Counted from the first letter of the stretch, positions 6,130 to 14,069 are shown. The stretch is 14,069 bases of DNA from a bacterium (GCA_030688365.1 JAUYIE010000008.1:1-14069), one strand, 5' to 3'. Notes: generated by a model not told the origin, from the letters alone. A program made the numbers and translations.

Positions 6130-6468
6130 TTAATCTTCTTTAATGCTGTTTAAAAGCTCTTCTACAGCATACCCTGCTGTTTGTTCTTTATCAATATAGT
6201 ATGAGAGTTGAGGGACAAATCGCATAGAAAGTTTATGGTTGAGCGCGTGCTGGAGAGGGCCAGAGAGTTTTTTTATCAAAAGTAGTGCTTCTTTCTCATA
6301 ATCTTGAGGAAATACTGTGAGGTGTACCGTGGCGTTTTTGAGTTCGCTATCGCATTCAACGGTCGTGATAGTCACCAATGTACCGAGACGAAACTCTACC
6401 GTCCGTTTTAAAGTCATGGCAAGCTCTGCACGTATGAGTTCGTTGATTTTGGCAATTCGTGTTTCCAT
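6130..6468 (-). CDS. rbfA: Ribosome-binding factor A
   Basis: A 112-residue protein of normal RbfA size. It has the family pattern: an N-terminal helix METRIAKINELIRAELA, a beta region with VTITTVECDSELKNATVHLTVF, and the late RFVPQLSYYID strand matching the conserved 'R-x-x-P-x-L-x-F-x-x-D' region of RbfA. The fold is KH-like. It acts on the 30S subunit in late 16S rRNA maturation and cold adaptation. The start is set at the ATG at 6468, one base after the infB stop codon (TAA-T-ATG), so translation is very probably coupled to infB. The frame stays open further upstream to 6705, but that part overlaps infB and does not look like RbfA. The infB-rbfA order is widely conserved in bacteria. Confidence 0.94.
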   Translation of the reverse strand: METRIAKINELIRAELAMTLKRTVEFRLGTLVTITTVECDSELKNATVHLTVFPQDYEKEALLLIKKLSGPLQHALNHKLSMRFVPQLSYYIDKEQTAGYAVEELLNSIKED

Positions 6469-6469
6469 A

Positions 6470-8464
6470 TTAATCTTCCAGGGTACGGACAGAACTTTCT
6501 TCGCGATATCCGTGTAGTACATCTCCTGCTTCAATGATAGGATCTCCTTGATATTTGATACCGCATTCTTGACCAGAAATTGCTTGCTTGGCGTCTTGTT
6601 TGCCGAGTTGGAGGCCTGTAATGGTACCGTGTCCGATTTCAACATCATCACGCATGACTGCAACTTTGATATTTGGAGTAAAAGTACCTTCAGTGATTGC
6701 GCCACCGACGATCATGGAATGAGTCTCTGTGCGAAATACTGCAAGTATTTTTATATTCCCCACCTCAATGCGGGTGACGAGCGGAGCAAGAAGTTTTTCA
6801 ATACGTGCTTTTACTTCATCCAACAGTTCATAAATGACTTTGTAATACCTGATCTCAACATTTTTTTCTACCGCCATCTCGTTGGCGGATGGATGAGCGC
6901 TGACATGGAAACCGGCGATATAGCTTCCGGTCGCCTCTGCGTTGAGTACATCAGAAGAGGTGATATTGCCAATATCTTTGACCGTAATGTTGATTTTTAC
7001 TTCTGGATGGTCTGTTTTGAGGAGTGAGTTTGCGATTGCTTCCAAAGAACCGAGCGTATCTGCTTTCAAAATAATGTTTACACTTGGCATGTGATCTTTT
7101 GCTTTTGATTTTTTTGGTGTGACAACTACGGCTCCTGAACCGGCCGGTTTGAGTTTTTTATCAATATGTTTTGGGAGTTCTCTGTATCCTTGCATGACAT
7201 ATCCGATGATTGGTGCTGCTTTCATACCGATGACTTGCACGGGGTCAGAGGGGAGAGCGGAGGTGATTTCTTTTCCTGTATATGTTTTCATGGCACGGAT
7301 ACGTCCATAAAACGCATCGTCTACTACTAAATAGTCTTGTGTGTGAAGTGTGCCGTTTTGAACCAACAATGTGGCGACCGGGCCGGTGTGCTGGTCTACA
7401 TGGGATTCAATGACTACTGCCAAAGGATCACCGGCGGGATTAGCCACAATGCTATCTTTTTCCATATCTGCGATGATGAGTACGCGCTCTATCAGGTCAT
7501 CAATACCTTCGTTGGTGATTGCTGATACGCCAATACACATGATATTGCCACCCCAATCTTCCGGGATGAGTCCATGTTCGGAGATTTCACGCTTAGCTTT
7601 TTCCATGTTTGCATCAGATTTGTCAATTTTGTTGATTGCGACGACTAGGGGCAGTCCCGCGGCCTTGATGATTTTTATTGCCTCTATTGTTTGCAGTTTG
7701 ACCCCGTCGTCAGCGGCAACGACCAAAATAGCAATGTCGGCGATTTTGGCACCGCGCGAACGCATGGTGGTAAACGCCTCATGTCCCGGGGTATCAATAA
7801 AGGTAATGGTACGTTTTTCGTCACTGCCATGGAATTTTTTATAAATTTGATACGCGCCGATATGTTGAGTGATTCCACCCGATTCACCGTCTATGACGTG
7901 GGTGGATCGGATAGCATCCAGGAGTGCGGTCTTCCCATGATCAACGTGTCCCATGACGACAACAATCGGAGGGCGGGAAACCATGTGGTCTTTTTCCGCT
8001 TCACGTGTATCTCGTACAATATCAGTTATACCGGCAGACATCACTGCTTGCTCTTCGTCCGTGCGGGTCGGAATATATCCCATATCCTCCGCAATGATGG
8101 AAGCGGTCTCATAGTCTATCTTTTCATTGAGTGCCGTCAGGATGCCGTTGTTCATGAGTACTGCCAAGAGTTTGGTGACGGGAATATCAAGAAGCTGGGC
8201 AAAATCTCGTACGGTGATGGTTGTAGGTAAGCTAATTTCTTTTTTTTCAATGAGATTTTCCGCAATAGTTTCTTCATCAACTTTTTGTTCTTTTGCTTTT
8301 TTGCGCGCTGTATTAAACGCGGGCCATGCTGTCATGATTTTCCGCACAATCATTTCATCAACTTTTATAGCTCGCAGTCCAACGTCAAAACCCATCTCCG
8401 GGAGTACCTCTCGTAGTTCGTTGGTCGTCACTTTTAGTCGTCGTGCGAGTTCAGTTATGTTCAT
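6470..8464 (-). CDS. infB: Translation initiation factor IF-2
   Basis: A 664-residue translational GTPase, shorter than E. coli IF2 (890) because the N-terminal region is reduced. Two IF2_N-type helical modules are visible (about 1-50 and 80-130). The G domain has all motifs: GHVDHGKT (172-179), GGITQHIGAY with T199, DTPGHEAF (224-231), NKID (278-281) and SAI (314-316). Domain II with VIESHVDQHTGPVATLLVQNG follows, then domain III and the C-terminal fMet-tRNA-binding domain, ending GYREESSVRTLED. It places initiator tRNA on the 30S subunit and promotes subunit joining. It heads the infB-rbfA-clpP unit; nusA, which often precedes infB in bacteria, is not here. The gene on the other side is divergent. 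No Shine-Dalgarno is seen before the ATG at 8464. Confidence 0.98.
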   Translation of the reverse strand: MNITELARRLKVTTNELREVLPEMGFDVGLRAIKVDEMIVRKIMTAWPAFNTARKKAKEQKVDEETIAENLIEKKEISLPTTITVRDFAQLLDIPVTKLLAVLMNNGILTALNEKIDYETASIIAEDMGYIPTRTDEEQAVMSAGITDIVRDTREAEKDHMVSRPPIVVVMGHVDHGKTALLDAIRSTHVIDGESGGITQHIGAYQIYKKFHGSDEKRTITFIDTPGHEAFTTMRSRGAKIADIAILVVAADDGVKLQTIEAIKIIKAAGLPLVVAINKIDKSDANMEKAKREISEHGLIPEDWGGNIMCIGVSAITNEGIDDLIERVLIIADMEKDSIVANPAGDPLAVVIESHVDQHTGPVATLLVQNGTLHTQDYLVVDDAFYGRIRAMKTYTGKEITSALPSDPVQVIGMKAAPIIGYVMQGYRELPKHIDKKLKPAGSGAVVVTPKKSKAKDHMPSVNIILKADTLGSLEAIANSLLKTDHPEVKINITVKDIGNITSSDVLNAEATGSYIAGFHVSAHPSANEMAVEKNVEIRYYKVIYELLDEVKARIEKLLAPLVTRIEVGNIKILAVFRTETHSMIVGGAITEGTFTPNIKVAVMRDDVEIGHGTITGLQLGKQDAKQAISGQECGIKYQGDPIIEAGDVLHGYREESSVRTLED

Positions 8465-8492
8465 AGAGGGTTGTCTCTCTATTTTTAGCGCT

Positions 8493-8498
8493 ATAATA
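8493..8498 (-). promoter_or_regulatory. Possible -10 box of the infB operon
   Basis: Minus-strand TATTAT lies 28 bases upstream of the infB ATG, in the only long gap upstream of infB. There is no clear -35 box. The same place reads TATAAT on the plus strand (8492-8497), so the orientation is uncertain and a divergent promoter pair is possible. Confidence 0.35.
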
Positions 8499-8584
8499 GA
8501 TAGTACGATACTCTAAAAATGGTGGGATGTCAAGGTTATCCTCGTTCTTTTACTCAAAAGAATATTGGTATTTTTTCTCCATAC

Positions 8585-8593
8585 TGATATACT
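8585..8593 (+). promoter_or_regulatory. Extended -10 promoter of the three-gene unknown module
   Basis: TGATATACT is an extended -10 box ending 28 bases before the ATG at 8622. Transcription should start near 8600. This is the best promoter for the plus-strand unit 8622-13764. Confidence 0.5.
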
Positions 8594-8621
8594 ATGGGTA
8601 TATTCATATTTTTCTCCCTAT

Positions 8622-8945
8622 ATGGCCATGACAGATCAAGAAGTATTGAATGCAAATCTTATCGTTGCTCTTGGCTTACAATCGTTGCCTGATGAGCAAA
8701 AATTGCAATTACTTGATATGTCTGCCACTCTCGTACAAAAACGCGCAATGGTGCGTATTGTAGAAATTTTAACCGAAGATCAACGTGATGAACTTAACGC
8801 ATTGATTGAAAAAGAAGGAATCAAAGGTGAAGAAGTTGGTGTTTTTTTGCGAAGTGCAGTGTCATCTCTGGATGATATTTATAAGCAAGAGTTGATTGCG
8901 GTAAAAAGAGAGCTGATTGATAAAGCACAGCAAATCGCTCCTTAG
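8622..8945 (+). CDS. DUF5663-like small helical protein
   Basis: A 107-residue protein that looks entirely helical and acidic. Its layout, IVALGLQSLPDEQKLQLLD followed by a 'V-x-x-R-x-x-x-R-(I/L)' helix and LTEDQRDELNALIEKEG, resembles DUF5663, a domain of unknown function that I associate with Patescibacteria. This match is from memory of the pattern, not a search. The start is the ATG at 8622 (MAMTDQE); a second ATG at 8628 is equally possible, and an in-frame TTG at 8565 lies before the promoter and is rejected. No signal peptide or membrane segment is present. It is the first gene of a plus-strand unit, 19 bases before the next start. A role as a small partner or regulator of the large proteins that follow is inferred only from their adjacency. 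Confidence 0.8.
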   Translation: MAMTDQEVLNANLIVALGLQSLPDEQKLQLLDMSATLVQKRAMVRIVEILTEDQRDELNALIEKEGIKGEEVGVFLRSAVSSLDDIYKQELIAVKRELIDKAQQIAP

Positions 8946-8964
8946 TGTTTTTTGTTTTCTCCCC

Positions 8965-11526
8965 ATGCTTCGTCAAACAACAACTAGTGGTACTGACATT
9001 TCAACGACCATGTTCAAACGTGGTCGCGGAAGACCTCCTAAAGATAACGCGCGCGCGACTACCGCGTTGGTTTTGGTACCTGCAGCGAAAAAATTTCTGG
9101 GCTATACTCTTGAAACACATGAAGGCGATTTTTCTGTGTGTCAAAAATATGAAGAATGTGTTGGTATAAAATGTAATACAACCACAGAGGATACGCCAAT
9201 TCGCATTCCAGAGTCACTTAAAGAAACGATCACAGATATGGCGGTACGGGAGGATTTCTTGCACTATGCGATGCACATCAGAGCAGAGTTGACCCGCCAT
9301 GACAACAACAAACTTCATTTACAGAAAGAAACACCCGATCATGTCTATTTTTCATATTCTATTGATGGTGCCCCAACAATTAATTTTTTTATACATCCGT
9401 CACGCATTGACGTTGCTGTGAGTGCATTTGAGAATGAGAGCGAGCACGAAAGTTTTCATGGGGCTGTCGCTCATCAAAATTTTAGCAATAAGGCATATAA
9501 AAAATGGCGGGATACCGTTCGTGACCAATTTCTTGATGATATTATTTCTTTTGAACTTGTAAAAAAGTTTGGCAATGACACAGAGCGCCAAGAGGCACAA
9601 AAGTCTCAACGTGTTTCAATGTATGGACATAATGGGGCGAAGAAGATTGTTTCTCCCGTTGCACAAACTACCTCAAATACACCACCAAAACAGTCAACAC
9701 CGGAAGAAACGTATGAAATTATTCCAACATCGCATGACGAACATACAGTTACTATAGAAGGGGGGCAGGGAACGATTGAAAAAGATGAAATTCCCGCACC
9801 TCCACTTGAGATGTGGGCACCAAACACAACTGCTTCTCAATATATCAAGACACAATCTCCGCGATTACCGACCACTGATGTACCTGCGCCCGCAGAAATA
9901 CCTGAATATATTGAAGCCAAAAAAGCGTTGAAAATTGCCATGGAAAGTTTGAAACCATTTGAAGGGTTGATTGGGATTTTTCGTAAGGAATTACAGAATA
10001 GCGATTATCTAAAAGAGTTAAAAATCTACACGACAGCGAAGGATCATTATGAACACGCACGTAGTAGATATGTCGTGTTTATCCTCACACGTCATATTGC
10101 GACGATGTTGGGCATAGAGCGGATTTCCTTTAACAGCAAGCGCTTAGCATCATTGTCGTCGTGGATAGTGGAAGGACAAAAACAATTTGCAAAAACATGT
10201 ATTGGATATCTACTTTCCAATGAACGGTATGGACACTATCAACAATGGCTTGAGAGAGGAGATAGAAACATTGACATGCAGCTTGAATTGAAAAATTTGT
10301 TAAATATTATGACGCTGGAAGGATTTATGATGAGCGCTTTTTTGGGTGCTACGCCAGGATTGGCAACAGATAGTGATCCGAGTCAAACTATACGTATTGC
10401 TTCAGCCGCGAGCACGGATTTATCAATACTGCGTGAAGAACTGCGCGCAAGTTTTGGTATTGAAGCATGTCGCGTACCTGAAATGACATTTATTCAAAGA
10501 CGGACACTAGATGACATGGAAGATGCGACACATATGAGAAATATTGTGACGATGTTGGAATTTCATGCACGATTACGTGGTGAGGTGCTTTCTATGGAAC
10601 GTCATCATACTACCTATTGCGATTTATATACCCAACTGTATCAAAAATACTATAACGTAGTGACCAAACCAGCAGAAGGGGTGAGTATACAAGATGCGTT
10701 AGGTAATGAAAAGACGTCTATCGCGTTGACAGAAAGTTTATTGCGACAAGGCAAAACACTCAATGCGTATGCGGCAGTCAAATTGGATGGAATGAAATTT
10801 TTGCATCTAATGATCAAAGAAAAATATCCGAGAAGTTTGCATGACCTTGCTCGTGTCTTTGCTTTGAAGCGATGGGAAAATACCGATATGGGAGATTGCG
10901 CGGAGGAAATATGGGAACAGTGGCATGAAAAAGGGGGTATAGAAAAAGGAGGTATGGTATATCTGATTCTTGAAGAAGGTGAAACGTTATTGGGTGCCTT
11001 ACGGCGTGGGTTATTTACGTATGAAGAATTATTTTCTGACATTGAAGGAGAGGGAGAACAAAAGGTATATACGATACTGCGTCAATTATATAACACTATG
11101 GATTTTGTTGACTTGCCTTCTGATCCAAAAGATTGGTTGCGTTTAGGTAATAAAGGAGATAGGGTATATTTTGATGAGAAAGGTCAAGCGCTATACATCA
11201 ATGATTCAGTGGTAGAGCCCGGATTTTTGGACGCGGAAGAATTTGAGGGATTTGTAAAAGGAACACCGGAGCATGTGCTTTGTAATATGATTCACGATGG
11301 TGACGGGGAAGATTTTCTTGAATATATTAAGGATTTTCCCGAAGTGTTTCTTCATTTTTATGAACAAAAGATTGATGTGCTCTCTGCACCAAAGCGCGTT
11401 GAATTGCAATCTCGTTTGCAAGCACTCGGGACGCAAGATCATGACAGTCGTGAAGAAGCCGAAAGTTTTTTCCGTGCATTTTATAAGCGACATCATGGCG
11501 ATGAAGTACGTAGGGATGATTCATAA
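8965..11526 (+). CDS. Large uncharacterised protein with AT-hook-like N-terminus
   Basis: An 853-residue protein that I do not recognise. Near the N-terminus FKRGRGRPPKD (17-27) matches the AT-hook core RGRP, which binds the minor groove of AT-rich DNA. A folded region follows (about 40-210) with three cysteines close together (C59, C65, C70). Next comes a Pro/Thr-rich linker that looks disordered (about 228-315), then a long region that appears mostly helical (about 315-710), and an acidic C-terminal part (about 685-800) ending KRHHGDEVRRDDS. There is no signal peptide and no membrane segment, so it is probably cytoplasmic. The start is uncertain: the ATG at 8965 lies 19 bases after the previous stop, an ATG at 9010 would still keep the AT-hook, and a TTG at 8917 would overlap the previous gene. 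None has a Shine-Dalgarno. The next gene begins 6 bases after its stop. Confidence 0.85.
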   Translation: MLRQTTTSGTDISTTMFKRGRGRPPKDNARATTALVLVPAAKKFLGYTLETHEGDFSVCQKYEECVGIKCNTTTEDTPIRIPESLKETITDMAVREDFLHYAMHIRAELTRHDNNKLHLQKETPDHVYFSYSIDGAPTINFFIHPSRIDVAVSAFENESEHESFHGAVAHQNFSNKAYKKWRDTVRDQFLDDIISFELVKKFGNDTERQEAQKSQRVSMYGHNGAKKIVSPVAQTTSNTPPKQSTPEETYEIIPTSHDEHTVTIEGGQGTIEKDEIPAPPLEMWAPNTTASQYIKTQSPRLPTTDVPAPAEIPEYIEAKKALKIAMESLKPFEGLIGIFRKELQNSDYLKELKIYTTAKDHYEHARSRYVVFILTRHIATMLGIERISFNSKRLASLSSWIVEGQKQFAKTCIGYLLSNERYGHYQQWLERGDRNIDMQLELKNLLNIMTLEGFMMSAFLGATPGLATDSDPSQTIRIASAASTDLSILREELRASFGIEACRVPEMTFIQRRTLDDMEDATHMRNIVTMLEFHARLRGEVLSMERHHTTYCDLYTQLYQKYYNVVTKPAEGVSIQDALGNEKTSIALTESLLRQGKTLNAYAAVKLDGMKFLHLMIKEKYPRSLHDLARVFALKRWENTDMGDCAEEIWEQWHEKGGIEKGGMVYLILEEGETLLGALRRGLFTYEELFSDIEGEGEQKVYTILRQLYNTMDFVDLPSDPKDWLRLGNKGDRVYFDEKGQALYINDSVVEPGFLDAEEFEGFVKGTPEHVLCNMIHDGDGEDFLEYIKDFPEVFLHFYEQKIDVLSAPKRVELQSRLQALGTQDHDSREEAESFFRAFYKRHHGDEVRRDDS

Positions 11527-11532
11527 TACCGT

Positions 11533-13764
11533 ATGTTTATGGAACGATTTGATTTGAACGCTGGCAATAACAATGAAGTGTTAACATCAGTGGAGGAAGC
11601 AGTAGTGAAGAAGATAAAAAAAGAGTGCAAAGATTTAGCTAGACAGGAATATATTACAGGAGAGGAACCGGATATAGATGTTTTTTTGGGAAAAAATGAT
11701 TTTTTTAATTCCCTATCCTCTGACACAAAAAGGGCTCAAGTGAGAGATAACCTCAAACAAGATATGAGGGTTTTTTGTGATCAGTTAGATGACACTCTCT
11801 CGGGCTTAATAGATTCTTTCTCGGACATAAAAAAAGATCTTGAAAGTAAAAAAGAACGTTTTGATGCTGAAAAAGTTTTTCAAGAAGTGTCTGTCAAAGA
11901 AAATAAAGAGATCAAAAGTATATTTAAACAAATACTTATAAAGCTGGGCGAACTTCCAGAAAGTATAAAAAAGGATGGGACAGTAGAATCAAAAGAAGAT
12001 CAGCATGATGCTCGGTATGCGTTTATCAAAACGCGCGGACATTATGTTATTACTCGTTCCGGGGTTGTTAATGGTAAGAATGTTGATTTTTCTGTTAATG
12101 ATTTTAATATGGTTTTGCCAAAAAAAATTCGGGATTGCATTGATAATCCGGCATTAAAGGCAAAAAAAGAAGAAATGGAAGCATACTGTGAACAGGTGAA
12201 TAATTTGTTAGGTACTCGAGGAAAGTATGCAGTTGAATTTCCAAAAGACGAGATACAACGAGTAAAAAAATTTACATCCGAGCAAAAAAATCAGACAGAA
12301 GCAGAGTTGCATTGTCTTTTGAAGTTTGAAAGCGTTGATCAAACACAGAAACAAGAGATAGTGGCCGGTGTTATGTATATACATGGTGCGTTGGCGGCGA
12401 AAAATATCGGCAAACCGTTTAAAAAAACTGACGCGCAATGGAAGAAAGAGTTTTATAAGAAAAAAGATAAATTAAGGGATCGTATCCTGTATCGCGAGCT
12501 TATTAAAAAATATGGTACTGCAGAGGAAAAGAAGGCATTATTGGATAGAGAAAATGGCGGACAGGATTTGGTCGGCTCGGTGATAGATGACATTAAAAAT
12601 TCCGATACGACAACAGAACTCAAACAGTGTATTAAAGAGATGGAGTTGGATGGCATACAGGGTAATGCTGTGTATTATTCAAAAAAAGACTTGTTGAAGC
12701 AAATCAATGATGCGGAAAAAGATATTACAAAATTGTCGGCAGTATCAGATGAGTTTTTTGTCCGCACAACCCTTGCTGAAATTTTAAAAAATATAAAGGC
12801 GGAAAATAAAAAGGTCAACGCAGACACAAAGCGTATTGATTCCTCTACGCAGAAGACGGAAGTAAAAGAGAAAACAGAAACGGAAGCACAAAAAGAACCA
12901 GAAACGCCGGCATCAGTAGATACTCCCACCAGCACAGCAGAAGCAGAAAAAAAAGCAAAACCGATATTTTCACTTTTGGATGAACAAATAAAAAACGTTG
13001 GTAGTAAAATAGAGAAAGCATCGGCAAAAAATGTGTTTGCTCGTGCGTGGAGGGCATTGGGAGATATGAGCGCCTATGCGCTCGCTAAAGAAGTATTTGG
13101 ATGGGACAAAGAAGGGGATGGACTATTGAATAAAGTAGGACGTGTTATTGGTAAGACTTTGAATTTGCGTACGTTTGCCATGGTAGGGTTGATTGCAGGA
13201 GGTGCCTCCTACCTTGTGTCGGTGATAGCAATACGTGGTATACGGTCGTTGTTCGCGGGGTTTATCGCCGGTGAAGTAGCGAGTGCGGCTCTTGATAAGC
13301 GTATACAGACTGATTTTGGCGTTGAACCATGGGTGAGTGGTGATTTGGATACCCATGCGAAGAAGAAGGTTGATGAATGCACGACTGCCCAGAAGGTGAG
13401 TAACTATATCGCGGAAATGGAGGCGGGTATGGTACTACGAGGGATGGATGGTTCGTTTACTTTGGAATCAGCGCCGCCGTTATACGTAGCTCTGTTAAAG
13501 CGATATGAAGCATTAAAACAAGAGGAACTCAATGATCTTGTGGTGGAAGAGAAGGTAAAAAAGATTAAAAAGTGTCTTATGTCTCTTAGTGATAATACAG
13601 ATCAAAAAATTAGAGAATGGAAAATACGAAAATGGAACGCTTTCAAGAAAACGGCGGTATGGAGTTTTCTTATCGGTGCGGGAGCGGCACAAGTCGCATG
13701 GGTAGCGCAAAATCTCTATGAAGGGTTGGAACCATTGTCGGGACTTGCGAGACGTCCACGATAA
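11533..13764 (+). CDS. Large Lys/Glu-rich protein with C-terminal membrane segments, unknown function
   Basis: A 743-residue protein that I do not recognise. The first 425 residues are highly charged and probably helical. A low-complexity linker rich in Thr, Glu, Pro and Ala follows (about 425-478). After an amphipathic stretch there are two closely spaced hydrophobic segments (about 547-567 and 570-588), rich in Gly and Ala, with VGLIAGGASYLVSVIAIRGI and LFAGFIAGEVASAALD, suggesting a membrane hairpin. A charged helical part and a third hydrophobic segment (about 707-725, VWSFLIGAGAAQVAWVAQNL) come before the end. There is no N-terminal signal peptide, so the large N-terminal domain is most likely cytoplasmic. 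The ATG at 11533 lies 6 bases after the previous stop and follows a CATAAT by 5 bases; a second ATG at 11539 is possible. It is followed by a perfect hairpin terminator. The coding sequence is noticeably richer in AAA and GAA codons than the gene before it. Confidence 0.88.
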   Translation: MFMERFDLNAGNNNEVLTSVEEAVVKKIKKECKDLARQEYITGEEPDIDVFLGKNDFFNSLSSDTKRAQVRDNLKQDMRVFCDQLDDTLSGLIDSFSDIKKDLESKKERFDAEKVFQEVSVKENKEIKSIFKQILIKLGELPESIKKDGTVESKEDQHDARYAFIKTRGHYVITRSGVVNGKNVDFSVNDFNMVLPKKIRDCIDNPALKAKKEEMEAYCEQVNNLLGTRGKYAVEFPKDEIQRVKKFTSEQKNQTEAELHCLLKFESVDQTQKQEIVAGVMYIHGALAAKNIGKPFKKTDAQWKKEFYKKKDKLRDRILYRELIKKYGTAEEKKALLDRENGGQDLVGSVIDDIKNSDTTTELKQCIKEMELDGIQGNAVYYSKKDLLKQINDAEKDITKLSAVSDEFFVRTTLAEILKNIKAENKKVNADTKRIDSSTQKTEVKEKTETEAQKEPETPASVDTPTSTAEAEKKAKPIFSLLDEQIKNVGSKIEKASAKNVFARAWRALGDMSAYALAKEVFGWDKEGDGLLNKVGRVIGKTLNLRTFAMVGLIAGGASYLVSVIAIRGIRSLFAGFIAGEVASAALDKRIQTDFGVEPWVSGDLDTHAKKKVDECTTAQKVSNYIAEMEAGMVLRGMDGSFTLESAPPLYVALLKRYEALKQEELNDLVVEEKVKKIKKCLMSLSDNTDQKIREWKIRKWNAFKKTAVWSFLIGAGAAQVAWVAQNLYEGLEPLSGLARRPR

Positions 13765-13840
13765 AATCGTATGGTATGAAAATATTAAAATAATCCGCGC
13801 GTCGCGGATTATTAGTTATCTGTTTAATAATCTTTGGTAA
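13765..13840. mobile_element. Probable location of one end of the IS1595-type element
   Basis: The transposase stop is at 13841 and the neighbouring gene ends at 13764, so one terminal inverted repeat of the element should lie in this gap if the copy is complete. The exact boundary and any target duplication cannot be placed because the other end is outside the window. Confidence 0.4.
13789..13813. terminator. Perfect hairpin terminator between the module and the transposase
   Basis: AATAATCCGCG, a CGT loop and CGCGGATTATT form a perfect 11-bp stem. It has AT-rich outer ends and lies between two convergent genes. There is no long T-tract beyond the stem, so efficiency is uncertain, but its symmetry fits a bidirectional terminator. 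It could instead belong to the end of the adjoining insertion sequence. Confidence 0.65.
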
Positions 13841-14069
13841 TTAGTGGGAAACGTAACCAAAATATACTTTTAAAAATAGTTTGAAGCAGTTCTCATTCCG
13901 GTGATTGAATCGGTACTCCACCTCTTTAAGATACATCGGGAAGTGATATTTGGAAACACCTCGATAATTGTACAGTATATGTTTCGCAAAGCTCCAGAAT
14001 CCTTCAATGCCATTGATGTGGTTTTTTGTTTTTGTGTCCACCATGTTTTTTGAGTGATTAACGGTGTGA
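13841..14069 (-). CDS. ISXO2/IS1595-family transposase, C-terminal part (runs off the right edge)
   Basis: The minus-strand frame is open to the last complete codon of the window, so only about the last 75 residues are visible and the start lies beyond base 14069. HTVNHSKNMVDTKTKNHING-IEGFW, followed by a lysine in the FAK tripeptide and by YLKEVEYRFNHRNEN, is the typical end of ISXO2-like transposases (IS1595 superfamily). The region includes the asparagine, glutamate and lysine positions around the last catalytic motif. The visible part is intact, with a normal TAA stop at 13841. Whether the whole gene is functional cannot be judged. The insertion sequence end must lie within about 75 bases to its left, because the previous gene stops at 13764. 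No terminal inverted repeat can be confirmed without the other end. Confidence 0.9.
   Translation of the reverse strand, partial: HTVNHSKNMVDTKTKNHINGIEGFWSFAKHILYNYRGVSKYHFPMYLKEVEYRFNHRNENCFKLFLKVYFGYVSH

Noticed and set aside
6469..6705. Upstream extension of the rbfA frame on the minus strand
   Set aside because: It lies wholly within the infB coding region, shows no RbfA similarity, and the METRIAKINELIR start at 6468 matches the family N-terminus.
7691..8230. 179-codon plus-strand frame
   Set aside because: It is antisense to the IF2 G domain, whose motifs are all intact on the other strand.
13105..13142. EF-hand-like WDKEGDG in the 743-residue protein
   Set aside because: Acidic residues fit the first positions of a calcium loop, but position 12 is not Glu or Asp and no second EF-hand is visible.
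1..14069. CRISPR array, tRNA or rRNA genes
   Set aside because: No regularly spaced direct repeats, cloverleaf-type sequences or conserved rRNA segments were seen on reading either strand.

Overview
The window is a stretch of a compact bacterial chromosome of moderately low GC, most likely from the Candidate Phyla Radiation (Patescibacteria). The clues are a VirB2/TrbC-like pilin domain of the type frequent in those genomes, a small DUF5663-like protein, a short InfB, large lineage-specific proteins with no recognisable family, and few Shine-Dalgarno sequences. Assignment below phylum is not possible from this sequence alone. The core genes read through full length in the standard bacterial code.

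Layout. Positions 1-1949 (+ strand) hold the 3' end of a HIT-family hydrolase gene, a pilin-like membrane protein with a cysteine-rich extension and a possible 3D-type (peptidoglycan-active) C-terminus, and a membrane-anchored FKBP prolyl isomerase. A bidirectional terminator at about 1975-2004 separates these from a long minus-strand block (2021-8464) of core genes. In transcription order these are infB, rbfA and clpP, then a small unknown gene with its own promoter, strong ribosome binding site and terminator, then rny (RNase Y), ymdB-type phosphodiesterase and HU. The block joins translation initiation and ribosome maturation (InfB, RbfA), protein turnover (ClpP), mRNA decay (RNase Y with YmdB) and nucleoid structure (HU).

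Positions 8465-8621 are a divergent promoter region. From 8622 to 13764 three plus-strand genes follow closely: a 107-residue DUF5663-like protein, an 853-residue protein with an AT-hook-like N-terminus, and a 743-residue Lys/Glu-rich protein with C-terminal membrane segments. The two large proteins resemble no family I recognise and are the least explained part of the window. A perfect hairpin terminator (13789-13813) ends the unit. The window closes inside a convergent ISXO2/IS1595-type transposase gene that runs off the right edge.

Several start codons lie only 5-7 bases after a good -10 box, which points to leaderless or near-leaderless transcripts. The 108-residue gene at 5042-5368 is the exception, with a near-consensus -35 box and a perfect AGGAGG.
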